A stretch of 64,000 nt of DNA from Bacteroidales bacterium (GTDB taxonomy: Bacteria > Bacteroidota > Bacteroidia > Bacteroidales > UBA932): NCBI GenBank assembly GCA_017631875.1, contig JAGBSL010000025.1:1-64000 (forward strand), given 5' to 3'. The notes below the pieces were generated by a model. It worked only from the letters and a program-made list of their open reading frames with translations, had not been told where the DNA came from and ran no database searches. This document shows, piece after piece, positions 45,846 to 53,272 of this stretch (position 1 is the first letter of the stretch; every line of letters begins with the position of its first letter). A program made the translations under genes and the position numbers.

Positions 45846-47225
45846 ATGCAACTGACTAACGGAACCCTCCTTCAGGGAGGTAAATACAGAATAGAGAGCG
45901 TGCTCGGACAGGGAGCATACGGAATCACATACCTTGCGACAACCAAGGTGAAAGGTCCTTTGGGAAACATCGCTGTCAAGGTAGCCATCAAGGAGTTCTT
46001 CTCGAAGGAGCTGAACACCCGCAAGGTGGATGGCAACGTAAGCGAGGTGTCTTCTGACAGCCTTGCCGGAAAGTACTCCAACATGTTCCTTCGCGAGGCC
46101 CGGAATCTTTCGCATCTAAAGCATGATGGCATCGTGAATGTTCTCGAAGCCTTCTCGGAGAATAATACCCATTATTATGTGATGGAATATATGGACGGTG
46201 GAAGCCTTGATGCATATATCCGTTCAAAAGGACGTCTTTCCGAACGTGAGACCCTTTCCTTGGCTCGTCAGATAGGCTCGGCCTTAGCCTTCATGCATGA
46301 GAATAAGATGCTCCATCTTGATTTGAAGCCGAAGAACATCATGCTCCGTGCAGATGGTACCTTGTGCCTTATAGACTTCGGCCTGTCAAAACAGTATGAG
46401 GCCGACGGCGAGCCGGAGTCCAGCACGACAATCGGCCTCGGCACTCCCGGCTATGCTCCAATCGAGCAGGGGAGCAGCGATGACCGCAAGACCTTCGCTC
46501 CGACCCTTGACATCTACGCCTTCGGCGCCACCCTGTTCAAGATGCTGACCGGCAAGACCCCTCCAAGATCCAGCGATATCTTCAATGAAGGTTTCCCGGA
46601 AGACGAACTCCTGTCACTTGAGATCTCAGAAGAAACCATCTCAGCAATCCGCCATGCGATGAGCCCGCGTAAGGGCGACCGTCCTCAAAAAATAGATGAG
46701 TTCCTGAAAGAACTCGTCGAAGATAGGGATGATATTGATGTAGACTACTGGGATGTTAAAGAATCCGATGACGATAGTTCGGAAGATACTGAGTTGACCG
46801 ACGATGCAACTCCATTAGAAGAAGATCCTTCAGAAGAAAAGTCGAATGAAGTTCCCGATTCCGAACCAGGCAAGACTCCGGCAAAGTCTCTCAATAAGAG
46901 ACTGCTTTACGGAGTCGTTGGCGGCCTGCTTGCAGCAGTTGTTGCCGTGCTCTGCATCCTTTGGGGCATCTCAAGTTCAGCAAAACGCGAACTGGCAGAG
47001 TCTGACCAGACCCAATACCTGTCCCTGATTTCCTCAGCGGACAGCCTGTCCAAAGTAGATTCCAGCCTCTCGGAAGCAATGGTATTGTACGACTCCGCAG
47101 CAGTCTACGAGACTCAGTATGCCGGCACCTGCTTCTCAGACCTCTTTGACCAGAACGCCCTTTCATCCTCATCAAGAGTTCAGTCACAGATCGACTCGAT
47201 CGCCCAGGTCCGTCAGCAGGCATAG
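45846..47225 (+). CDS. Transmembrane Ser/Thr kinase, copy 3, cut by a nonsense codon
   Basis: The visible product has 459 residues: kinase 1-~285, acidic linker, membrane segment ~352-374 and part of the stalk, ending RQQA then TAG at 47223. In copy 1 the matching bases read GCGGAGAAGGAACGCC; here they read GCATAGAAGGAACGCC, so a GAG codon has become TAG. The frame continues unbroken for another 738 bp with the FGE domain. The kinase motifs (HLDLKPKNIML, LIDFGLSK) are intact, so a membrane kinase without its outside domain could still be made. Confidence 0.82.
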   Translation: MQLTNGTLLQGGKYRIESVLGQGAYGITYLATTKVKGPLGNIAVKVAIKEFFSKELNTRKVDGNVSEVSSDSLAGKYSNMFLREARNLSHLKHDGIVNVLEAFSENNTHYYVMEYMDGGSLDAYIRSKGRLSERETLSLARQIGSALAFMHENKMLHLDLKPKNIMLRADGTLCLIDFGLSKQYEADGEPESSTTIGLGTPGYAPIEQGSSDDRKTFAPTLDIYAFGATLFKMLTGKTPPRSSDIFNEGFPEDELLSLEISEETISAIRHAMSPRKGDRPQKIDEFLKELVEDRDDIDVDYWDVKESDDDSSEDTELTDDATPLEEDPSEEKSNEVPDSEPGKTPAKSLNKRLLYGVVGGLLAAVVAVLCILWGISSSAKRELAESDQTQYLSLISSADSLSKVDSSLSEAMVLYDSAAVYETQYAGTCFSDLFDQNALSSSSRVQSQIDSIAQVRQQA

Positions 47226-47963
47226 AAGGAACGCCTTGAACGAGAACGAAAGGAACGTGAAGAGGCGGAAAGGAAGAGGCGTGAGACCGGCTACAGCAAC
47301 GGCATCTTGAAGGTAAACGGCATAGAATATCCGATGGTCTATGTCTCGGGCGGCTCTTTCATGATGGGGTCAGATGACAGTGATGCGTCTCCTGATGTGC
47401 GGCCAGCCCACCGAGTGACTTTAGACGGTTTTCGTATAGGTCGATATGAAGTTACTCAGGAGCTGTGGGAGGCGGTGATGGGAAACAATCCAAGCTATTT
47501 CAAAGGTTCCAGAAGACCTGTTGAGAACGTCTCATGGGATGACTGTCAGACCTTCATCCGCAGGCTGAACAGCCTGACCGGTCATAACTTTAAGCTTCCG
47601 ACCGAAGCCCAGTGGGAGTTTGCCGCACGAGGCGGCAATAGCAGCAATGGCTACAAATATTCCGGAAGCAATTATATTGACAATGTCGCATGGTATGAAG
47701 GCAACAGCGGAGGTCGCACTCATAATGTGGGGACGAAGTCGCCAAATGAACTTGGTATATATGATATGAGCGGAAATGTTTTTGAATACTGCGATGGAGA
47801 GTATGAATTCTATGATCGGCATAGTAAAATAGCTGGTGACTTTACTCGTGTTGCTAGAGGAGGTGGTTGGTTTTTTGATAGAACGTGGCAAGCTGTTTTT
47901 TTCAGAGATCCCGTATCAAGTCAGCGAAAATCTAATAATTATGGCTTTCGCCTGTGTCTATAA
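47226..47963 (+). pseudogene. Detached FGE/C-lectin domain of kinase copy 3
   Basis: In the same frame as the kinase upstream, after the TAG. It encodes the rest of the stalk (KERLERERKEREEAERKRR) and a full FGE-type domain (VNGIEYPMVYVSGGSFMMG, LPTEAQWEFAARGG, ARGGGWFF, GFRLCL). There is no good start codon before the domain; the first ATGs lie inside it. Expression would need readthrough or reinitiation. Its last ~70 residues differ strongly from the other copies. Confidence 0.78.
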
Positions 47964-47994
47964 ACAGATTCTCAATTAGAAGAATATATTAACA

Positions 47995-50124
47995 ATGCAA
48001 CTGACTAACGGAACCCTCCTTCAGGGAGGTAAATACAGGATAGAGAGCGTGCTCGGACAGGGAGCGTATGGAATCACATACCTTGCGACAACCAAGGTCA
48101 AGGGAGAACTTGGATATGTTCCTGTCAAGATGACCATCAAAGAGTTCTTCTCGAAAGAGTTGAATACCCGCAAGTCTGACGGTTACGTAAGCGAAGTCTC
48201 TTCTGACAGTCTTGCCGGAAAGTACTCCAACATGTTCCTCCGTGAGGCCCGGAACCTTTCTCATCTAAAGCATGATGGCATCGTGAACGTTCTCGAAGCC
48301 TTCTCTGAGAACAACACTCATTACTATGTGATGGAGTATGTAGACGGTGGAAGCCTCGACGCATATATTCGTTCCAAAGGACGTCTTTCCGAACGTGAGA
48401 CCCTTTCCTTGGCTCGTCAGATAGGCTCGGCCTTAGCCTTCATGCATGAGAATAAGATGCTCCATCTTGATTTGAAGCCGAAGAACATCATGCTCCGTGT
48501 AGATGGCACCTTGTGCCTTATAGACTTCGGCCTGTCAAAGCAGTATGAAGCTGACGGCGAGCCGGAGTCCAGCACGACAATCGGCCTCGGCACTCCCGGC
48601 TATGCTCCTCTGGAGCAAGGCGACAGCGATGACCGCAAGACCTTCGCCCCGACCCTTGACATCTACGCCTTCGGCGCCACCCTGTTCAAGATGCTGACTG
48701 GCAAGACCCCTCCAAGATCCAGCGATATCTTCAATGAAGGCTTCCCGGAAGAGGCGCTCCTGTCTCTTGAGATCTCAGCAGAAACTATCTCCGCAATCCG
48801 CCATGCGATGAGCCCGCGCAAAGGCGACCGCCCTCAGACTGTTGAAGAGTTTCTGAAAGAACTCGTCGAAGATAGGGATGATATTGATGTAGACAGCTGG
48901 GATGTTAAAGAATCCGATGACGATAGTTCGGAAGATACTGAGCTGACCGACGATGCCACTCCGTTAGAAGAAGATCCTTCAGAAGAAAAGTCGAATGAAG
49001 CTCCCGATTCTGAACCAGGCAAGACTCCGGCAAAGTCTCTCAATAAGAGACTGCTCTACGGAGTCGTTGGCGGCCTGCTTGCAGCAGTTGTTGCCGTGCT
49101 CTGCATCCTTTGGGGAATTGATAATTCGGAAAAGAGAAAAGCGGCAGAGTCGGACCAGGCCCAATACCTGTCCCTGATTACCTCAGCGGACAGCCTGTCC
49201 AAAGTAGAGTCCAGCCTTCCGGAAGCAATGGCATTGTACGACTCCGCAGCAGTCTTCGAGACTCAGTATGCCGGCACCCGCTTCTCAGACCTCTTCGGCC
49301 AGAATGCCCTTTCATCCTCATCAAGAGTTCAGTCTCAGATAGATTCGATAGCCAAAGTCCGCCAGCAGGAAGCCGAAGAGAAACATCGTCGAGAGCTTGC
49401 CGAAGCGGAAAGGAAGAGACGTGAGACCGGCTACAGCAACGGCATCTTGAAGGTAAACAGCATAGAATATCCGATGGTCTATGTCTCGGGCGGCTCTTTC
49501 ATGATGGGCTCTGACGATATCGAAGCATACTCTGATCAGAAACCTGTCCATAGAGTGACACTGAGTAGCTACCGTATCGGTAAATACGAGGTGACTCAGG
49601 AACTGTGGGAAGCTGTCATGGGAAGCAATCCAAGTTGTTTCAAAGGTTCCAGAAGACCTGTTGAGAACGTCTCATGGGATGACTGTCAGACATTCATCCG
49701 CAAGCTGAACAGCTTGACAGGTCAGACCTTCAAACTTCCGACCGAAGCCCAGTGGGAGTTTGCCGCAAGAGGCGGGAACAGCAGCAAAGGTTATAAATAT
49801 TCAGGAAGCAATTATATTGATAATGTGGGGTGGTATTATGACAATAGTGGAAGCACATCTCACAATGTAGGTACCAAGTCTCCGAACGAGTTGGGAATAT
49901 ACGACATGTCAGGCAACGTCAGGGAATGGTGCCGTGATTGGTATGGGTATGGTACCTACAGCAGTTCCTCTCAGGTTGATCCTGAAGGACCTTCTGCTGG
50001 CTCCGAACGTGTGTACCGTGGGGGTAGTTGGCGCTTCAACGCCAGGGACTGCCCTGTTTCCTATCGTAGCAGCAACTCTCCTGACTTCCGTTACAGCAAC
50101 CTCGGTTTGCGCCTTTGTCTTTAG
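47995..50124 (+). CDS. Transmembrane Ser/Thr kinase with FGE/C-lectin domain, copy 4
   Basis: 709 residues: kinase 1-~285 (LGQGAYGITYLA, HLDLKPKNIML, LIDFGLSKQY), acidic linker, membrane segment ~352-374, a shorter stalk, FGE-type domain ~479-709 ending GLRLCL. The beginning differs from copies 2-3 at residues ~38-58 (ELGYVPVKMTIKEFF), otherwise the kinase is nearly the same. The 3' end carries the partner of the variable region in copy 1. Four hairpins follow the stop codon. Last kinase gene of the array. Confidence 0.9.
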   Translation: MQLTNGTLLQGGKYRIESVLGQGAYGITYLATTKVKGELGYVPVKMTIKEFFSKELNTRKSDGYVSEVSSDSLAGKYSNMFLREARNLSHLKHDGIVNVLEAFSENNTHYYVMEYVDGGSLDAYIRSKGRLSERETLSLARQIGSALAFMHENKMLHLDLKPKNIMLRVDGTLCLIDFGLSKQYEADGEPESSTTIGLGTPGYAPLEQGDSDDRKTFAPTLDIYAFGATLFKMLTGKTPPRSSDIFNEGFPEEALLSLEISAETISAIRHAMSPRKGDRPQTVEEFLKELVEDRDDIDVDSWDVKESDDDSSEDTELTDDATPLEEDPSEEKSNEAPDSEPGKTPAKSLNKRLLYGVVGGLLAAVVAVLCILWGIDNSEKRKAAESDQAQYLSLITSADSLSKVESSLPEAMALYDSAAVFETQYAGTRFSDLFGQNALSSSSRVQSQIDSIAKVRQQEAEEKHRRELAEAERKRRETGYSNGILKVNSIEYPMVYVSGGSFMMGSDDIEAYSDQKPVHRVTLSSYRIGKYEVTQELWEAVMGSNPSCFKGSRRPVENVSWDDCQTFIRKLNSLTGQTFKLPTEAQWEFAARGGNSSKGYKYSGSNYIDNVGWYYDNSGSTSHNVGTKSPNELGIYDMSGNVREWCRDWYGYGTYSSSSQVDPEGPSAGSERVYRGGSWRFNARDCPVSYRSSNSPDFRYSNLGLRLCL
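49996..50100 (+). other. Candidate DGR variable region 2
   Basis: Partner of 43005-43109. Codons such as CGC TTC AAC, GAC, AGC AGC AAC, GAC TTC and TAC AGC AAC replace GGC TAC AGC, CAC, AAC TCC GAC, GTC AAC and CGC AGC TAC. Most are NNC and fit AAC codons in a common template. The encoded pattern W-xxx-AR-x-C-x-VSYR-xxx-SP-xx-R-xxx-LGLRL matches C-type-lectin DGR variable proteins. Confidence 0.75.
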
Positions 50125-50158
50125 CTCAGCTTTTGTGAAACAAGTTCATGAAGGAAGA

Positions 50159-50256
50159 ACAGGGGATAATCCCTGTCCACATAAATGTGGCGAATCAGGC
50201 AGATGTTCTGCCATGTAAGGAATCTTTAGTATGCATTGTCTGAACGAGATTCCTTA
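50159..50256 (+). other. Cluster of four hairpins after kinase copy 4
   Basis: Perfect stems: ACAGGG/CCCTGT (50159-50176), CCACAT/ATGTGG (50177-50190), GGCAGA/TCTGCC (50198-50212), and TAAGGAATCT/AGATTCCTTA (50216-50256, 21-nt loop). No T-run follows, so it is not a plain terminator. It could stabilise mRNA ends; in known DGRs a hairpin just past the variable region helps retrohoming. Confidence 0.6.
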
Positions 50257-50290
50257 TTGTCAATTAATATTTCATACAGTAACCCCGACC

Positions 50291-50346
50291 TTTCGTGTAA
50301 TGGAAGTCAGAATGTTTGGAGAGGGCAAAATGATGTTATACCTTTG
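50291..50346 (+). promoter_or_regulatory. Consensus promoter with upstream box shared with 38645
   Basis: TTTCGTGTAA (50291-50300), 14 bp, TTTG (50315-50318), 20 bp, TACCTTTG (50339-50346). Box-to-promoter distance is the same as at 38645-38700. The transcript would start near 50351, ~35 nt before the ATG at 50386. Confidence 0.75.
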
Positions 50347-50385
50347 AACTGTCAACGAAATATTAACAACTAAAAAATTAAAGTC

Positions 50386-51111
50386 ATGAGTACAGCAAAT
50401 AACACAAACGGCGGACAGTTCTGGAAGTATGTTCTTATCGGTGGCGTACCTGGAATTCTTCTTGGATCAGGCGGAACAGTCGTGGCAGAGAATGTAATCG
50501 ATGAGGAAGTTCAGGACTTAGAGGTGAATACCGAAGAAGGACTGGTGCAGGAAGTTACTCCTGCTGATGTACCTGTAGCAGAAGTCAACGATGAAATGTC
50601 GTTCGGCGAGGCTTTCGCAGCAGCTCGTGCGGAGGTTGGTGCTGGCGGAGTCTTCAGGTGGCATGGCAATCTGTATAATACATATACTGCTGATGAGTGG
50701 GAAACAATGAGCGCAGAGGAAAGGGCAGAGTTCGGCGACCGTGTATATGGAACTGATTTAGCGTCAACCGTTAATGCTGAGGAATCAGTAGAGGTTGTCG
50801 AAGTAGTCGAAACTGCGGAAGAGGGTGTGAGGATAGAGGAAATCGGAATTGTTGAAACAGAAGACGGCGATCAGATGATCGTAGCGGTTGGTTCTGTTGA
50901 CGGTGAGCAGGTTGCATTTGCAGACGTTGACTGTGACGGTGAAATCGATATCGTGGCAGACAGTCAGGGAAATACATACTCCGGCGAAGGCATCTACGTT
51001 GATGATTTGTGTCAGATTGCAATGAACGACGAATCTTACGGTGTTCAAGATGATATGTATGCAGACACTCCTGACTATATGAACGATGCCGATACGTCAG
51101 CTTTTGCATAA
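50386..51111 (+). CDS. Acidic membrane-anchored protein, unknown
   Basis: 241 residues. One N-terminal membrane segment (~13-35, YVLIGGVPGILLGSGGTVVA) without a cleavage site, then a very acidic region. In the middle lies FRWHGNLYNTYTADEWETMS, a motif of short Bacteroidota domains of unknown role. Later VDCDGEIDIVAD resembles a calcium-binding DxDxDGxxD loop. No enzyme motif. It has its own promoter, sharing a regulatory box with the small acidic protein at 38718, so the two are probably co-regulated. It may be a kinase substrate or adaptor (inference). Confidence 0.75.
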   Translation: MSTANNTNGGQFWKYVLIGGVPGILLGSGGTVVAENVIDEEVQDLEVNTEEGLVQEVTPADVPVAEVNDEMSFGEAFAAARAEVGAGGVFRWHGNLYNTYTADEWETMSAEERAEFGDRVYGTDLASTVNAEESVEVVEVVETAEEGVRIEEIGIVETEDGDQMIVAVGSVDGEQVAFADVDCDGEIDIVADSQGNTYSGEGIYVDDLCQIAMNDESYGVQDDMYADTPDYMNDADTSAFA

Positions 51112-51209
51112 ATAGATTCTTTATAAGTTGAAAGTCACTTGAGGGTCCTTTTGTAAATATTGGGGCAAGTCCGGATTACACCCTGTTGAGACTAATATAA
51201 TCAATCCTT

Positions 51210-51560
51210 ATGAAAAGCTACAGCAAATCAAACCTGCAGCAGTGCGTCAGGAATCTTTTCGCACAGGCTCGTTATGAGTATGGAAAGGCGGCCAGAAATG
51301 GATTGTCATTCCCCAAGACCTTTTCTTTATGGGATAATGACAGTGATTGCTTCTATGCCGTCGCATTAGAGACGCTTAGCACGAGCGCAGGCGGACTGAT
51401 GATTGAGTTCACCGTGTATGTCAAACACTCTGAATACATATGCTCACGTGTTGTCGGAAGTGCCAGGACAGCCGAAGGAGTGCTTGAATGGCTGAATGAT
51501 ACGGCTTCGCTCAAGAAATGCCTCGAAGCTGTTGATACCATGATTGGAAACATCGACTGA
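51210..51560 (+). CDS. Hypothetical 116-residue protein
   Basis: Starts MKSYSKSNLQQCVRNLFAQA, ends IGNID. Mixed helix/strand pattern, no signal peptide, membrane segment or motif I recognise. It lies at the end of the kinase island, 98 bp after the acidic membrane protein and 15 bp before the decayed rnr fragment. Codon use looks normal, and the frame is open without overlap, so it is likely real. Confidence 0.65.
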   Translation: MKSYSKSNLQQCVRNLFAQARYEYGKAARNGLSFPKTFSLWDNDSDCFYAVALETLSTSAGGLMIEFTVYVKHSEYICSRVVGSARTAEGVLEWLNDTASLKKCLEAVDTMIGNID

Positions 51561-51575
51561 ACAAACTCAACATCA

Positions 51576-51749
51576 ATGCTGCCGCTCCGCGACATCCGCA
51601 GCGAAGCATCTTGATTATGAGTTGATTGAAACTGGTCTTGAGGAAAGAATCTATGACCGTATAGATTACGAGCACGGCTGCGGAACCTCATTCATCAAAG
51701 GCGAGGTTCTGCGGCTCATTCGACAACGTTACTGTCGGCATCAACAAGG
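51576..51749 (+). pseudogene. rnr: Decayed 3' fragment of a ribonuclease R gene
   Basis: 51576-51604 matches rnr 35782-35810 (27 of 29 bases) and 51610-51749 matches 35929-36064 (about 9 substitutions and a 4-base insertion). The 118 bp between are replaced by 5 bp, and the last ~90 bp of rnr are missing. Nine of the eleven substitutions are synonymous in the rnr frame, so the sequence diverged while still functional and was cut later. Same strand as the intact rnr. Confidence 0.88.
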
Positions 51750-51750
51750 A

Positions 51751-52227
51751 TTATACTATTCTTTTCAGGAAGTTTGCGCACTTGATGATTGTTCGTCTGT
51801 CTTCAGTCGGAAGGTTAGCATAAGCTTCCGCAATTTTCTTTATTCCAGCTGCTGCCATTGCGGAGCTGATAGGTATTCCTGCTCCAGGAAGCCATGATGT
51901 TAAAGCGGTGGCAATCAGTCCAAAAATAGCAATACCTCCTGTTATTTCTGATAATAATAGGAAGCCGGCCTTTAAATCACCTTTATTAAAGGTATCATCG
52001 GCATACTTTGCCATGTCTCGTTCTAATTGTGTACCTGAAATTGTTGGTGTTGTTTGGATCTCAGTACTGACAATTGCTCCCATATAACAACAATCAGCAC
52101 AGATTCCGCAATCCTCGCAAGAGCTTGGATCAATGAAATAGATATCCCCTTCTAATATTGCACCAAATGGGCACTCAGGCAAACATGCTCCACATGCTAT
52201 ACAATCTTCTGTTATTAGATGTGCCAT
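51751..52227 (-). CDS. Ferredoxin-domain membrane protein
   Basis: 158 residues. Residues 1-55 form a 2[4Fe-4S] ferredoxin unit: CIACGACLPECP and CEDCGICADCC. Residues ~85-135 are hydrophobic (GGIAIFGLIATALTSWLPGAG), one or two membrane segments. The C-terminus is helical and basic. No redox partner gene is visible nearby. The stop codon directly abuts the rnr fragment. Perhaps an electron-transfer or redox-sensing membrane protein; the fusion of a small ferredoxin to a membrane tail is unusual. Confidence 0.8.
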   Translation of the reverse strand: MAHLITEDCIACGACLPECPFGAILEGDIYFIDPSSCEDCGICADCCYMGAIVSTEIQTTPTISGTQLERDMAKYADDTFNKGDLKAGFLLLSEITGGIAIFGLIATALTSWLPGAGIPISSAMAAAGIKKIAEAYANLPTEDRRTIIKCANFLKRIV

Positions 52228-52255
52228 AAATATAAAGTTAAATTAAAAGTTCAGT

Positions 52256-52675
52256 TTATTTCAGTGTAACTTGCACGTCGACTCCTACGTTTGATATGTC
52301 GATGCTATTTAGGCTGGCCATATTGAGGATGGACGACGCTCCTTCGATCTTGCTTATGTCGAGAGTTATCTTGTCTCCCGATGCAGATAGAAAATTCAAT
52401 TGGTTTTTGTTGGCGACCGAATTCAGTACCGCAGGTAAGAACATTTTTACAATTGCGCCGCTGTCAGCCTGAAATATGATCTTGTCTGAATATACATAAT
52501 AAACGGATAGTGATATCGAAATGTCTTTCTCTATATCTCCAATGAGAAAGACATTTGTTTTATATGTATACTTTATATTGATTTTCCTATCGTATCCGTA
52601 ACTGACCTGAAGCGGTTGCCTTATGTTTTTTCTAATGAAGGCGTTTATTTCAGAATATGATATTTTCAGATGCAT
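52256..52675 (-). CDS. Hypothetical beta-rich protein, paralog of the next gene
   Basis: 139 residues, starting MHLKISYSEINAFIRKNIRQ. It shares layout with the 52687-53088 product: an opening I-x-Y-x-E-I helix, alternating strands (SISLSVYYVYSDKIIFQ), a central helix (IVKMFLPAVLNSV), and a final strand pair (GVDVQVTL). No signal peptide or known domain. Between the ferredoxin protein (28 bp gap) and its paralog (11 bp gap), so probably one operon of three. Confidence 0.7.
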   Translation of the reverse strand: MHLKISYSEINAFIRKNIRQPLQVSYGYDRKINIKYTYKTNVFLIGDIEKDISISLSVYYVYSDKIIFQADSGAIVKMFLPAVLNSVANKNQLNFLSASGDKITLDISKIEGASSILNMASLNSIDISNVGVDVQVTLK

Positions 52676-52686
52676 GACGATGGGGA

Positions 52687-53088
52687 TTAGATGTTGATAT
52701 TCAGGTTTATTCCATTAGGATTTGCAACAAGGGAGGTCAGTGAGATTTTATTGAGCACATTTGCCAACTGCGGGATTCTCTTTAATTCTATCCTGATGCC
52801 TTGTTCTGTAATCTGTAAAAACGTAAAGGGCTTTGGTTTGCTTGCAAGCAGCGTGGTCAGTCCGGAAATGATTGATTGCACTCCATGAGAGTAACTGGAT
52901 ATCCACACGTTCAATACGGAATATGAAGTGAGTTGGAATTTCAACTCAATGGAGATTGGTCCCAGTATCTTGTGCGGAGTGAAGGTTACACGTATTTTAT
53001 CCATGCCCAAGTATGATAGGGAAAACCCCATCTTCAATTGTTTGTTCAGAAGCGTTGCTATCTCAGCGTATGTTATTGTTGCTAGCAT
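52687..53088 (-). CDS. Hypothetical beta-rich protein, paralog of the previous gene
   Basis: 133 residues (MLATITYAEIATLLNKQLKM), same fold pattern as the 52256-52675 product: ISIELKFQLTSYSVLNVWIS strands, a helix around SIISGLTTLL, closing GINLNINI. Function unknown; the plan of strand-helix-strand without charged active-site motifs suggests a structural or lipid/peptide-binding small domain, but this is a guess. First gene of the minus-strand trio, with a possible promoter at 53128-53135. Confidence 0.7.
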   Translation of the reverse strand: MLATITYAEIATLLNKQLKMGFSLSYLGMDKIRVTFTPHKILGPISIELKFQLTSYSVLNVWISSYSHGVQSIISGLTTLLASKPKPFTFLQITEQGIRIELKRIPQLANVLNKISLTSLVANPNGINLNINI

Positions 53089-53127
53089 TTTTGGGTTAGG
53101 GTGTTAAGTTTAGTGTTGATAACCCTG

Positions 53128-53211
53128 TAAAGGTAGTAAATTTTCCTTATAATATATTCTTAAATACGTTTGCTCCCCTCTGTTGTTTTTAAATTATTTT
53201 TTTTAACTTTG
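53128..53211. promoter_or_regulatory. Divergent promoters between unknown trio and sigma operon
   Basis: On the + strand GTTG (53182-53185), 18 bp, TAACTTTG (53204-53211) drives the sigma-factor gene at 53273. On the minus strand TACCTTTA (53135-53128) is a 7-of-8 -7 box ~40 nt before 53088. The 184-bp gap is AT-rich and holds no gene. Confidence 0.6.
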
Positions 53212-53272
53212 ATGTCTGAATTTTTGCAGACTACCACATAATATAACTTACAGCTAATGGTCTTGGCGAATT

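Noticed and set aside
43181..47963. DGR-type variable regions in kinase copies 2 and 3
   Set aside because: Their 3' ends do not share the codon frame of copies 1 and 4 and show no NNC pattern, so direct mutagenesis from the same template cannot be claimed.
51544..51897. 117-codon + strand frame with similarity to the end of RNase R
   Set aside because: It is a chance frame across the decayed rnr fragment and the antisense of the ferredoxin gene, not a gene.
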